DNA of 51,110 nucleotides from Alkalibacterium sp. Its GTDB lineage: Bacteria; Bacillota; Bacilli; Lactobacillales; Carnobacteriaceae_A. The notes under the pieces were generated by a model, which saw nothing but the letters and a program-made list of their open reading frames with translations, made no database searches and was not told the origin of the DNA. Where the stretch lies: the NCBI GenBank assembly GCA_007692455.1, contig RECC01000081.1:1-51110 (forward strand), in the 5' to 3' direction. This document shows, piece after piece, positions 1 to 7,477 of the stretch; position 1 is the first letter of the stretch; the number at the start of each line of letters is the position of its first letter. The translations under genes were made by a program, and so were the position numbers.

Positions 1-2
1 TT

Positions 3-209
3 CCTGTGAAGCCGCTGGACAGCAAGCCGCTATTTACTATGATGGTGAGGATGGTGCGCTGGTCAGAGCGATTGTCTCTGGCCATGGAGTCCAAAGGCTT
101 CAGTGAGAATCGCGTGATGCAGATGCAGATGACACTTAAAAAAAGAGATATGCTTTTTGCAGGGGGACTCCCGCTGCTTATTATCCTACTCAGCTTTGTG
201 ATGGCCTGA
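3..209 (+). CDS. C-terminal end of an ECF-transporter T component (CbiQ/EcfT family), cut by the window edge
   Basis: The reading frame is open to the window edge, so only the last 69 or so residues are visible. They carry the family's AMESKGF segment (the Ala-x-x-x-Gly-type coupling motif through which T components contact the ATPase) after a WSERLSLAM helix, and end in one hydrophobic helix (LPLLIILLSFVMA). T components are integral membrane scaffolds that link two ATPases to a vitamin- or metal-binding S component. It may be general EcfT or a dedicated YkoC/CbiQ relative; the visible part cannot decide. In many Firmicutes ecfT and truA precede rplM, but here there is no truA and an opposing gene lies between. 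Confidence 0.7.
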   Translation, partial: PVKPLDSKPLFTMMVRMVRWSERLSLAMESKGFSENRVMQMQMTLKKRDMLFAGGLPLLIILLSFVMA

Positions 210-230
210 AAAAAGTTCGTTATAACTATA

Positions 231-262
231 AAAATCCCTCAGGACAGGTCCTGGGGGATTTT
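231..262. terminator. Bidirectional rho-independent terminator
   Basis: Arms AAAATCCCTCAGGAC and GTCCTGGGGGATTTT form a 15-bp stem with a 2-nt apex and flanking A and T tracts. It lies between the convergent T-component and SHOCT genes and can serve both. Confidence 0.85.
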
Positions 263-280
263 ATAATTCATCAAACTGAA

Positions 281-520
281 TCAGCTTAACTTTTGTTTTT
301 TCCTTTCATACTCTTCTTCAGAAATATCTCCTCGGGCGTACTCTTCTTCGAGACTATCTCTTGAAGAATCACTGTGTTTGGGGTAGGTTCTGTTTTTCAG
401 TATTTTCTTTAGAACGACGAAAAGCAGGAGACCTAGTAGGATAAGAAATATAACGATTCCGAGTATAACGTATATTTCAACTGGGTCATTACCAAATAGG
501 GTGTAAATGAAAAAATGCAT
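281..520 (-). CDS. Small membrane protein with a C-terminal SHOCT domain
   Basis: A 79-residue protein with one membrane helix (about residues 15-38: long Ile/Leu/Val run) and a basic stop-transfer segment KKILKNR. The C-terminal 25-30 residues (LEEEYARGDISEEEYERKK) are a textbook SHOCT motif. SHOCT is a short helical module found at the C-terminus of many bacterial proteins, with a proposed oligomerisation role. A good ribosome site (GGAGGCG, 526-532 read on the minus strand) precedes the ATG. The gene stands alone and faces the T-component gene. Its specific function is unknown. Confidence 0.8.
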   Translation of the reverse strand: MHFFIYTLFGNDPVEIYVILGIVIFLILLGLLLFVVLKKILKNRTYPKHSDSSRDSLEEEYARGDISEEEYERKKQKLS

Positions 521-708
521 GGGAACGCCTCCTCACGATTCTTTCTTTAATTATATCACAGGCGGTACATAGGCATAAAGTATCACTGTATGCAGGGGCC
601 GTGCCGGTCAAATACAAGAAATAATAGGAGACTTGAGAGTTAACTTAGGAGCGGTTATTTGATAATCTGAAAAAACATAATTTATTTCAACTAAATCAGC
701 TTTTCATG

Positions 709-737
709 TTGACATTCCAACTCGTTCGAGGTAAGAT
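709..737 (+). promoter_or_regulatory. Strong sigma-A promoter of rplM-rpsI
   Basis: A perfect -35 TTGACA (709-714), a 17-bp spacer and a -10 TAAGAT (732-737). Transcription would start near 744, at the foot of the leader hairpin. Confidence 0.8.
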
Positions 738-740
738 ATA

Positions 741-886
741 AGACGGTATTGTTTGCCGCCACTGTAGGCCTCGGAAACTTATATTGGATCAAACAATGAG
801 AGTCTTTCCCCATTATATTAGCTCGGTACAGCTAAAACCCGGGAGAGCAACTATTGCAGAAAATTGAAATTTTGAATGAAAAATTT
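741..886 (+). ncRNA. Structured 5' leader of rplM (likely L13-type autoregulatory leader)
   Basis: About 140 nt separate the promoter from the rplM ribosome site. The leader starts with a long-range hairpin: TTGTTTG (749-755) pairs with CAAACAA (790-796), extended outward by AGAC (741-744) with GTCT (802-805). Firmicutes rplM mRNAs are known to carry an L13-binding leader (Rfam L13_leader). The pairing is read from the sequence; membership of that Rfam family is inference and needs a covariance-model scan. Confidence 0.55.
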
Positions 887-899
887 GGAGGTTAAGATC

Positions 900-1343
900 G
901 TGCGTACAACATTTATGGCAAATGAAAGCAACATTGAACGCAAATGGTATGTAGTCGACGCTACAGACATTCCTTTGGGACGTCTATCAACAGTCGTTGC
1001 ATCTATCCTACGCGGAAAAAACAAACCTACGTATACACCACACGTTGACACGGGTGACCATGTAATCGTATTAAATGCAGGTAAAGTAAAATTAACAGGG
1101 AAGAAAGCAAGTGACAAGATGTACTACCGTCACTCAGGACACCCAGGTGGAATTACTGAGCAATCTGCTGGAACAATCCGTGCTCAAAGACCGGAACGTT
1201 TAATTGAAATGTCAATTAAAGGCATGCTTCCTCATAACTCATTAGGACGCAAGCAAGTTAAAAAACTTCACGTATACGCTGGTGCAGAGCACAAGAACCA
1301 AGCTCAACAGCCAGAAACACTAGACATCACAAACTTGATTTAA
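900..1343 (+). CDS. rplM: 50S ribosomal protein L13
   Basis: A 147-residue L13, the usual length for Lactobacillales. It begins [21 protein letters not shown] and contains the conserved [24 protein letters not shown] and [11 protein letters not shown] blocks. L13 binds 23S rRNA early in large-subunit assembly. The start is GTG at 900, with GGAGG at 887-891 eight bases upstream. An in-frame ATG at 876 would add eight residues absent from the family and has no ribosome site. It is co-transcribed with rpsI 13 bp downstream. Its own leader suggests feedback by L13. Confidence 0.97.
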   Translation: MRTTFMANESNIERKWYVVDATDIPLGRLSTVVASILRGKNKPTYTPHVDTGDHVIVLNAGKVKLTGKKASDKMYYRHSGHPGGITEQSAGTIRAQRPERLIEMSIKGMLPHNSLGRKQVKKLHVYAGAEHKNQAQQPETLDITNLI

Positions 1344-1356
1344 GGAGGGACATCCA

Positions 1357-1749
1357 TTGGCACAAGTACAATATAAAGCAACAGGTCGTCGTAAGAACTC
1401 TACAGCTCGTGTAATCATGACTCCGGGTTCTGGTAAAATTACTTTTAACGGTAAAGATATTTCTGAATATTTAAACTTTGATCACTTACACTTGATCGTA
1501 AAACAGCCATTAGCTGTAACTGATACAGTAGACAGCTATGATATCTCAATTAATGTTAACGGTGGTGGCTATTCTGGACAAGCAGGCGCTGCTCGTCACG
1601 GAATCGCTCGTGCACTATTACTTGTAGATCCTGATTTCCGTTCGTCACTAAAAGCAGCTGGACTGCTGACACGTGACCCACGTATGAAAGAACGTAAAAA
1701 ACCAGGTCTTAAAAAAGCGCGTAAATCTCCACAGTTCTCAAAACGTTAA
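1357..1749 (+). CDS. rpsI: 30S ribosomal protein S9
   Basis: 130 residues. The start [19 protein letters not shown], the central [20 protein letters not shown] block and the C-terminal tail [12 protein letters not shown] are hallmarks of S9; the tail reaches into the ribosomal P site toward tRNA. The start is TTG at 1357, preceded by AAGGAGGG (1343-1350), so the alternative start codon is well supported. It is the second gene of the rplM-rpsI operon. It is followed by a complex structured element and then a terminator. Confidence 0.97.
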   Translation: MAQVQYKATGRRKNSTARVIMTPGSGKITFNGKDISEYLNFDHLHLIVKQPLAVTDTVDSYDISINVNGGGYSGQAGAARHGIARALLLVDPDFRSSLKAAGLLTRDPRMKERKKPGLKKARKSPQFSKR

Positions 1750-1756
1750 TTGTTGG

Positions 1757-1889
1757 AGCCGTTGCGAATTTATTCGCTTACGGATACAATTGCTTAGGTT
1801 GTTCGAAGCAAAGCGAGTTACAAACTAAGTATGCGTTAGCTGAGGGACGGAGATTTCGAAAGAAATCGAGTACCATTCATTTTGCGGCT
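1757..1889 (+). ncRNA. Multi-hairpin structured element in the rpsI 3' region
   Basis: A closed multi-branch fold can be drawn by eye. AGCCG (1757-1761) pairs with CGGCT (1885-1889). GCTTACG (1776-1782) pairs with CGTTAGC (1834-1840) with one mismatch and encloses CTTAG (1793-1797) with CTAAG (1825-1829). GATTTC (1852-1857) pairs perfectly with GAAATC (1862-1867) across a four-base loop. There is no open frame of note. It could be a 3'UTR domain, a small RNA released from the operon, or a palindromic mobile repeat. I cannot name the family. Confidence 0.5.
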
Positions 1890-1910
1890 TAAATATAATA
1901 TCGCAATACA

Positions 1911-1943
1911 AAAAGGCATCAGCATTCTGCTGGTGCCTTTTTT
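1911..1943 (+). terminator. Terminator of the rplM-rpsI operon
   Basis: AAAGGCATCAGCA and TGCTGGTGCCTTT form a 13-bp stem with a 3-nt loop and a T tract. Close relatives of this stem recur near 3008-3037 and 23716-23747. Confidence 0.9.
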
Positions 1944-2020
1944 CATGTGTTACTCATGAGAAGAAAACATGATAAAGAATCACAATTATGAGACCAGCAA
2001 TTAAAGAGGTGGTGGAACGA

Positions 2021-2149
2021 ATGACTCCAAAAGAAAAAATGCAGAAGCTGATACAAAACAAGCAAGGCGGCGGAAAAGATATCCAAAGAGGTACGGCCAA
2101 AAACGATCAGAAATTTATGCGAAAAGCTCCGGTTATTTTTAACAAGTAA
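2021..2149 (+). CDS. Small basic protein, 42 residues, copy 1 of 2
   Basis: ATG at 2021 after GGTGGTGG encodes a 42-residue protein that begins MTPKEKMQKLIQNKQGGGK and ends KFMRKAPVIFNK. It is rich in Lys, Gln and Asn with a central GGGK turn, has no membrane segment and has no motif I recognise. A paralogue at 3113-3241 is about 90 percent identical and has the same length and the same terminator-to-start distance. Conservation of both copies at protein level while flanks diverged supports translation. Function unknown; the basic character and ribosomal neighbours make nucleic-acid binding possible, but that is speculation. Confidence 0.7.
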   Translation: MTPKEKMQKLIQNKQGGGKDIQRGTAKNDQKFMRKAPVIFNK

Positions 2150-2170
2150 TTGTTCACACTATAATATTCT

Positions 2171-2205
2171 AGACTCTCTCTGGTTTTCTAGAGAGAGTCT
2201 TATTT
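2171..2205. terminator. Terminator after small protein copy 1
   Basis: AGACTCTCTC and GAGAGAGTCT make a perfect 10-bp stem with a 10-nt loop, followed by TATTTAT. It lies between convergent genes. Confidence 0.8.
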
Positions 2206-2263
2206 ATAGACGTGTTAATGCTGAATCGATTATCCATACCCCATAATAAAAGGGAAGGAGTAA

Positions 2264-2764
2264 TTAAAAATGGTAAACAAAATAAGGTTCGACTTGTCCA
2301 CTACCCTGGTGGAAGGCAGTGCCTTCATATTGAAAGCCTAACTTTCGGAGAACTTTTTCAGAACCATGATTTGCAGGATCAATAAATGCAGCTAGTTTAT
2401 CAGTGATGCCCTGTTGCTGAGCATAGTCGATACAGGCTTTACCTGCTTCGGTAGCATAGCCTTTTCCCCAGTTTTCTTTAGCGAAATGGTACATCAGCTC
2501 AATTGCTCCTAAATCAGAAGGAGGGTTAAATCCACAAACACCAAAGAGTTCCTTGCTCTCTTTGTCAATAACTCCAAAAGGGGAGTATCCTTTTTCTGTT
2601 TGTAGCCTGATATAAAATGTTAATGCTTTCTTCTCCTGTTCACGGCTGCCGGCCCCGCCGGAGTAACGCATTACTTCTGGATTTCCCCAAATGTTCATTA
2701 GGTCATCAAGATCACTTTCATCCAAGGTCCTTAATATCAATCGTTGAGTACTGGCAATAATCAC
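2264..2764 (-). CDS. GNAT N-acetyltransferase, RimJ/RimL-like
   Basis: A 166-residue protein of the GNAT_3 type. It has the N-terminal TQRLILRTLDESDLDDL strand-helix, LFGVCGFNPPSD, then the acetyl-CoA loop region ENWGKGYATEAGKACIDYA and a C-terminal NHGSEKVLRKLGFQYEGT motif typical of RimJ/RimL family ribosomal-protein or small-molecule acetyltransferases. The start is GTG at 2764: AGAAGG (2773-2778) lies eight bases upstream, whereas the in-frame GTG at 2773 would overlap that site. It is a lone gene placed between the two copies of the 42-residue protein. Substrate unknown. Confidence 0.85.
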   Translation of the reverse strand: MIIASTQRLILRTLDESDLDDLMNIWGNPEVMRYSGGAGSREQEKKALTFYIRLQTEKGYSPFGVIDKESKELFGVCGFNPPSDLGAIELMYHFAKENWGKGYATEAGKACIDYAQQQGITDKLAAFIDPANHGSEKVLRKLGFQYEGTAFHQGSGQVEPYFVYHF

Positions 2765-3112
2765 TAAAGCCACCTTCTTTTATCTCGTTTTATTTTAGCA
2801 TAATAAGAGCATTTGGAACATATTGGAGATACTTCAATCTCATGTAAATTACTCGTAGAACTTTTTAGTTAAGAACATAGGGAGAAGAAAGATAAGAAAG
2901 AATTACTGGCATGTTGTTTATCTCAGTCTTAAGTAAGTTCGTAAGTCCCCGCTGTTAAAAAGTTGTGTCTGTGAATATGTTGCGTAAACATAATACTCAA
3001 ACTCAATAAAGCATCAGCATTCTGTTGTGTCTTTTTTTATTTGATCTAATAACTGCCTTACTGATTATGAAAAATAATCGCTAGAGTAGATTATTTAAAG
3101 GTGATGGAAATA
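2765..3112. other. Intergenic region with a degraded copy of the rpsI-type terminator
   Basis: No gene is seen. Near its end (3008-3037) lies AAAGCATCAGCATTCTG followed by TTGTGTC and a T tract. This is a decayed version of the stem at 1911-1943, placed 76-78 bp before small protein copy 2, exactly as the intact stem stands before copy 1. It is part of the same segmental duplication. Confidence 0.6.
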
Positions 3113-3241
3113 GTGAGTCCAAAAGAAAAAATGCAGAAACTAATTGAAAACAAGCAAGGCGGCGGAAAATATATTCAAAGAGGTACAGCAAGGAACGATC
3201 AGAAATTTATGCGTAAAGCTCCGGTTATTTTTAATAAATAA
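3113..3241 (+). CDS. Small basic protein, 42 residues, copy 2 of 2
   Basis: GTG at 3113 encodes a 42-residue paralogue of the protein at 2021: it differs at positions such as Gln to Glu (12), Asp to Tyr (20) and Lys to Arg (27), and keeps the C-terminal KFMRKAPVIFNK. The GTG start aligns with the ATG of copy 1, and AAAGGTGATGG (3098-3108) is its ribosome site. An in-frame ATG at 3104 lies inside that site and is less likely. The duplicated unit includes the upstream terminator core. Function unknown. Confidence 0.65.
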   Translation: MSPKEKMQKLIENKQGGGKYIQRGTARNDQKFMRKAPVIFNK

Positions 3242-3261
3242 ACTTCTAAACAGTATTTCAA

Positions 3262-3289
3262 GACACTTTCCTTTTGGAAGGTGTTTTTT
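3262..3289 (+). terminator. Terminator after small protein copy 2
   Basis: ACACTTTCC and GGAAGGTGT pair across a short T-rich loop and are followed by TTTTTT. The stem resembles those at 10322 and 14434. Confidence 0.8.
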
Positions 3290-3599
3290 AAATATGTCTA
3301 ACCTAAAACTGGCTGTTCAAACAAAAAACAACAGTTTCAAAACACTTAGTTACAGAATTTCTCAAGTTTTTCAGTCAAGTTTTATCGCGTTACTTCTGTA
3401 ATAGTGCCATTCCGGAAGCTATAGTGTGAGATAATTTTAAAAACCGAATAAGAATGATAGTATAAACTAAATGAAACCGATGACTAGAGAAGCCCTTTTT
3501 TGTCAAAGAATAGAGGGTTATATAACACTATCATCGTTCTGGAAATGAAATGGAAGGTTTTTATTTTTTTGCCAGAGATGTTGAGAGGTGGGAAGGTGT
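3290..3599. other. Intergenic region before the TMEM164-family gene
   Basis: A gap of about 300 bp with no gene, clear promoter pair or strong inverted repeat that I can support. Confidence 0.5.
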
Positions 3600-4358
3600 A
3601 TGCAAGCGCAGTTTGAAATGTGGAGCATGTTTCATTACTTTATGGTGGTTTTTCCTTTCGTGCTCGCGGTTATATTATATATATTCACTCGAGACAAGGC
3701 ATTTGCAGTAAAGCGACGTGTTGCCATAGCGATGGGGATAATTTTGGTAGGCATATTAGCTACCAGACAGATTTATGTTTTCGGTACCGACGGCTTGGGT
3801 CCTGAGGTTTTCCCCTTCCATATTTCACACTTTGCCAACATCCTGCTGCTTATTGTTGCAATCAATCCTAATCTGCGTGTGACAAGTGCGATCGCCTGGT
3901 GCTTGGCTGTCCCTGCAGGTCTGGCAGCCGTTGTATTTGCCGACGCACTGGAAACATACAGTAATGTACTCAGTATTCGAGGCCTTTCCTATATTTTAGG
4001 ACATATGCTGATTGTAGCGACGGGACTATATCTGCTGTTGACAGAGATGATTCGAATCGATCGGAGAGCGCTTTTAAAAGCTTATGCGATTGTAGTGCCA
4101 CTGTATGTATTGTCCGTTATCGTAAATAACTGGTTCACTGATATTTTTAATGAACAATCCAATTATTTATTTACCTATGCACCGGGATCGGCAGCGCCAT
4201 TAGTGTACTTGTACAGCCTGGGTTCTGATATTACAGTAGCTGGAGTGACATTCAATCCGGTCTACATTCTGTCACTTACCATTATAGGAGCGGTGGTCAT
4301 GTTCCTGATGTATCTGCTGGCGAAACTTTGGTATGTCAGACAAGATTCCAACCTTTAA
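3600..4358 (+). CDS. YwaF/TMEM164-family integral membrane protein (TIGR02206)
   Basis: A 252-residue protein with about seven membrane helices. It matches the YwaF family by length, by the PFHISHFANILLLIVAI segment after the second helix, and by the extramembrane stretch NNWFTDIFNEQSNYLFTYAPGS. The family is uncharacterised in bacteria; the human relative TMEM164 acts in ether-lipid acyl transfer, and the conserved His here fits that possibility only loosely. ATG at 3600 follows GAGAGGTG (3583-3590). An in-frame GTG at 3588 overlaps that site. It is followed by a YczI-like gene on the same strand. Confidence 0.75.
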   Translation: MQAQFEMWSMFHYFMVVFPFVLAVILYIFTRDKAFAVKRRVAIAMGIILVGILATRQIYVFGTDGLGPEVFPFHISHFANILLLIVAINPNLRVTSAIAWCLAVPAGLAAVVFADALETYSNVLSIRGLSYILGHMLIVATGLYLLLTEMIRIDRRALLKAYAIVVPLYVLSVIVNNWFTDIFNEQSNYLFTYAPGSAAPLVYLYSLGSDITVAGVTFNPVYILSLTIIGAVVMFLMYLLAKLWYVRQDSNL

Positions 4359-4503
4359 AGGAAATGGGCTAACTGAAAACAGAGGAATGTCGTACAAGAG
4401 TAATTGCAGTACAGAATTAGTCAGCAACTGGACGAATCGATACGGTTTCACAGGTCAAGTGATTGTCTACGGAAGGGATAGGAAGAGAGAGGAGGAAGTG
4501 GCG

Positions 4504-4737
4504 TTGTTGAAGGTTCTACATATTATATTTTCCATATTTGTACTTGCCATAGCAGCTTATAGCCTAATATATCAAAATTTTGAGTTTCAAAATTATATGA
4601 TAGTTTTCTTAGCTTTAATGATGTTAATAGTGGGTTTAAAAGAATTTAAAGAAGAGCGAAAATTAGCAGGATGGACCTATATAGGTGTCTTTATATTTGT
4701 ATTATTGGTATCAATTCAAGGTTTTTTATTAGGTTAA
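4504..4737 (+). CDS. YczI family small membrane protein (DUF3953)
   Basis: 77 residues with three membrane helices: one at the N-terminus, one at FQNYMIVFLALMMLIVG, and a C-terminal helix ending in VSIQGFLLG. The central loop LKEFKEERKLAGWTYIG is typical of the YczI/DUF3953 family of unknown function. I place the start at TTG 4504, eight bases after GGAGG (4491-4495); GTG 4498 is too close to it and TTG 4507 is possible. The open frame extends upstream to 4333, but that part overlaps the previous gene, is polar and has no family match. Confidence 0.75.
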   Translation: MLKVLHIIFSIFVLAIAAYSLIYQNFEFQNYMIVFLALMMLIVGLKEFKEERKLAGWTYIGVFIFVLLVSIQGFLLG

Positions 4738-4768
4738 AGGCAGTTTAAGACTTTGCCAGAATAAAAAA

Positions 4769-4911
4769 CCAGAAGATTCATTAACCATTTACGGTTATGC
4801 CATAGCCATGTACCGTTTTTTTGGAAATGAACCGAACATCAGCTTCCTTTAATTGGACAAGTGGGGCGAGCGTGTATCAGATGAAAGGCAAACGAACATC
4901 GTCTCCCTTCA
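4769..4911 (+). pseudogene. Decayed C-terminal fragment of an NAD-dependent epimerase
   Basis: Frame from 4772 reads EDSLTIYGYAIAMYRFFGNE then PNISFL, stop, LDKWGERVSDE. This aligns without gaps to the intact epimerase at 26464-27420 (EDSLTLYGYAMAMYRFFGQE, PNINFLSWDKW). The Ser codon TCC of the intact gene is replaced by TAA at 4850-4852, and a further stop follows in the same frame near 4912. No upstream two thirds of the gene remain. It is a relic of a second copy lost by deletion and point mutation. Confidence 0.85.
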
Positions 4912-4999
4912 TTAAAACACGAAGAGAACAATTCAACTTTGAAAGAAACGCCTCTGCTTGCTATACTTATCTAGACTAACCAACAGAAAGGTGTTTTTT

Positions 5000-5740
5000 A
5001 TGCGGATTATTATTTCACCGGCAAAAAAGATGACGGTAGACAATGACAGCTTTAGCCACAATCAGCTGCCAAAATTTATAAATAGAACTGAAGAATTATT
5101 GAGCCATCTAAAATCCTTAACTTATGATGAATTGAAAAAAATATGGAAAGCAAGCGACAAAATTGCAACATTAAATTATGAACGGATTCAGGAGATGGAT
5201 TTGCGGAAAAATCTAACGCCGGCTATTTTGGCTTATGAAGGCATTCAGTATCAGTATATGGCTTCCGGTGTCTTAGAGACAGAACAGTACACATACTTAG
5301 AGCAGCATTTAAGGATTCTCTCGGGCTTTTACGGTATCCTCAAACCTTTCGATGGTGTAACTCCCTACCGCCTGGAAATGCAGGCAAAACTAAAGCATGA
5401 AGCCTATCCTTCAGTATATGCCTTCTGGGGCGAACAACTGGCTCATACGCTTTTCAATGAAACAGATACCATCATTAATCTGGCATCAGAAGAGTACAGC
5501 AAGACCATCACAAAATATAATACTGACGCGAAAATTATCCGCTGCAAGTTCGGTGAACTTCAAGACGGTAAGGTAAAGGAAAAAGGGACACTTGTCAAAA
5601 TGGCCCGGGGAGAAATGGTCCGCTTTATGGCTGAAAACCAGGTCCAGACGCCAGAGAAACTCAAAGTCTTTAATCATTTGGACTTTGCATTCAGTGACGA
5701 GCATTCAACAGAGAATGAGTACGTCTTTATTAAAGGGTAA
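5000..5740 (+). CDS. yaaA: YaaA peroxide-stress protein (DUF328)
   Basis: 246 residues beginning MRIIISPAKKM, the diagnostic YaaA N-terminus. It also has GIQYQYM, LRILSGFYGILKPFDGVTPYRLEM and the C-terminal MARGEMVRFMAEN and HLDFAFSDEHSTENEYVF blocks. In E. coli YaaA lowers free iron under hydrogen peroxide stress, and its fold binds DNA. The cytoplasmic location is inferred. The start ATG 5000 follows GAAAGGTG; the in-frame codon at 4958 lies upstream of that site and adds residues not found in the family. It is probably transcribed alone, though the response regulator follows within 60 bp. Confidence 0.95.
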   Translation: MRIIISPAKKMTVDNDSFSHNQLPKFINRTEELLSHLKSLTYDELKKIWKASDKIATLNYERIQEMDLRKNLTPAILAYEGIQYQYMASGVLETEQYTYLEQHLRILSGFYGILKPFDGVTPYRLEMQAKLKHEAYPSVYAFWGEQLAHTLFNETDTIINLASEEYSKTITKYNTDAKIIRCKFGELQDGKVKEKGTLVKMARGEMVRFMAENQVQTPEKLKVFNHLDFAFSDEHSTENEYVFIKG

Positions 5741-5799
5741 AAAGATGGGTACCCTGCAGGCATCACTAGAAACCCCATTAAACATGAATGGTTGTGAAG

Positions 5800-6480
5800 A
5801 TGATGACGAACCTTTATATAATTGAAGATGATCAGCCACTTTTTAATGAGCTGAAAAAAAGGCTGGAAGACTGGGATTTTAATGTGCACGGTGTGACTGA
5901 CTTTTCCAGTGTTCTTGATGAGTTTAACGCTTTAAAACCGGACTTGGTCATTATTGATGTCACTCTACCTAAATATGACGGCTTTTACTGGTGCCGGCGT
6001 ATTCGTGAAGTATCCAATACGCCAATCATTTTTCTGTCATCCAAAAATCATCCATCGGATATAGTAATGAGTATGCAGATGGGCAGTGATGATTATATTC
6101 AAAAGCCCTTTGATTTTGATGTACTGGTGGCAAAGATACAGGCCTTATTAAGGCGGACTTATCAGTATCAGAATCAGTCAATGGACAGTGTCCACTTTAG
6201 AGAGGCTGTGTTTGATTTTAAAAAGCATAAAATCATTCATCTAAATGAGGAAATAGAGTTAACTAAAAACGAGTCACTGATTCTGTCAGTACTCAGTCAA
6301 AATCTCAATCAAGCGGTCAGCAGGGAAACACTGATTGAACAGCTGTGGGATGATTCACGCTTTATCAGCGATAATACCTTGACGGTAAACGTCAACCGGA
6401 TAAGAAAGAAACTGGAAAGTGCTCAGCTTAAAGATGCGATTATAACTAAAAGCGGCATAGGGTACATGCTTGAGGAGTGA
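5800..6480 (+). CDS. BceR-like response regulator (OmpR/PhoB type)
   Basis: 226 residues: a receiver domain (acidic pair in YIIEDD at 9-11, phosphoacceptor Asp53 in VIIDVTLP, Lys in YIQKPFDF) and a C-terminal winged helix (NTLTVNVNRIRKKL recognition helix, then ITKSGIGYMLEE). Its place directly before an intramembrane-sensing kinase and a Bce-type ABC transporter marks it as the regulator of a peptide-antibiotic detox module. The start is uncertain: ATG 5800 or 5803 after a weak GGTTGTGAAG, or ATG 5788. The likely target is the 30-bp palindrome at 7467-7496. The kinase start lies 5 bp past its stop. Confidence 0.9.
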   Translation: MMTNLYIIEDDQPLFNELKKRLEDWDFNVHGVTDFSSVLDEFNALKPDLVIIDVTLPKYDGFYWCRRIREVSNTPIIFLSSKNHPSDIVMSMQMGSDDYIQKPFDFDVLVAKIQALLRRTYQYQNQSMDSVHFREAVFDFKKHKIIHLNEEIELTKNESLILSVLSQNLNQAVSRETLIEQLWDDSRFISDNTLTVNVNRIRKKLESAQLKDAIITKSGIGYMLEE

Positions 6481-6484
6481 GAAA

Positions 6485-7477
6485 GTGTATTTAAAACAGA
6501 CATTACCATGGTTGCTTTTGTTTTTGTTTTTTAATGTACTGATTCTATCTATCGGATTACTGGATAGTGCTATTCCTAATCTATCCGTTGTATATATCTG
6601 CCTCATTAATTCAGTCGTCCTGTCCCTGTTTTTAATGTGGGACTACTTCAGAGGTAGAGAATATAGACGTGAGTTAATGGATATTGAGCATATCGACGAA
6701 ATAGACAGTCTACCCGTCCCGGTGACCCCTTATCAGAAAAAACTGCAGGCACAGCTATTGGAGATGAGAAACAGTCATTATGCTGCACTGGAAAAAGAGT
6801 CTCAAAAGACGGAAGCCAGCTTAAATGAACTGACAAGATGGATCCATGATTTGAAAATGCCGATGACCACAATGAAACTGATGATTGATGATCTGGATAA
6901 GAGAGATAGCGCAGGGATTGAGCAGGAATGGCTTAGACTGGATGCCATTTTAAATGACATGCTATACGAGAAAAGATTGACTAATATTCATAATGATCTC
7001 TACTTTGAACGCGTTGAAATCAAAAGCGTACTATCCACTATTATCAGAAAACTGCAGACCATTTGTATTGCTAAAGGGATTGGCTTTAACATAGATTTGC
7101 AGATTACGCATGTGGACGCTGATTTGAAGTGGCTGTCGTTTATACTCGATCAGTTAATCACTAATAGCATCAAGTATTCCAAGGATAATGAGGTTGTCAT
7201 TACCAGCTTTGAAAAAGAGGGCTGGGTAGAACTCGTTGTATCTGATGCAGGGAGAGGCATTAGAGCTGAAGATTTGCCTAGGATATTTGAAGCGGGCTTT
7301 ACGTCCACCAGTGACCATGGCAAGAGTGAAGCGACCGGTATGGGTTTATACCTTGCAAAAGAAGCGGCTGATGCTATGGACATTTCCCTGAAAGTAGAAT
7401 CTCAGTACGGAAAAGGCTCTTCTGTTATCTTGACTTTTCCTAAAAAAAACAGGATTCAGCAAGTTCAGACCATGTGA
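6485..7477 (+). CDS. BceS-like intramembrane-sensing histidine kinase
   Basis: 330 residues. There are two N-terminal membrane helices (about 7-26 and 32-52) with almost no extracellular loop, the mark of this kinase class, which senses flux through its partner transporter rather than ligand. The dimerisation and phosphotransfer box is RWIHDLKMPMTT (His121); the ATPase domain has NSIKYS, DAGRGI and TGMGLYL. GTG 6485 is chosen because GGAG (6474-6477) lies seven bases upstream; TTG 6470 overlaps the previous gene and has no site. The 3' end, including the stop codon, lies inside a perfect palindrome. Confidence 0.92.
   Translation: MYLKQTLPWLLLFLFFNVLILSIGLLDSAIPNLSVVYICLINSVVLSLFLMWDYFRGREYRRELMDIEHIDEIDSLPVPVTPYQKKLQAQLLEMRNSHYAALEKESQKTEASLNELTRWIHDLKMPMTTMKLMIDDLDKRDSAGIEQEWLRLDAILNDMLYEKRLTNIHNDLYFERVEIKSVLSTIIRKLQTICIAKGIGFNIDLQITHVDADLKWLSFILDQLITNSIKYSKDNEVVITSFEKEGWVELVVSDAGRGIRAEDLPRIFEAGFTSTSDHGKSEATGMGLYLAKEAADAMDISLKVESQYGKGSSVILTFPKKNRIQQVQTM

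Noticed and set aside
3144-3401. An 85-codon open frame
   Set aside because: It overlaps the second 42-residue protein in another frame and runs through its terminator; the conserved paralogue frame is the real one.
4333-4503. An N-terminal extension of the YczI-like protein
   Set aside because: The extension overlaps the previous gene, is polar and unlike the family, and the ribosome site GGAGG lies only at 4491.
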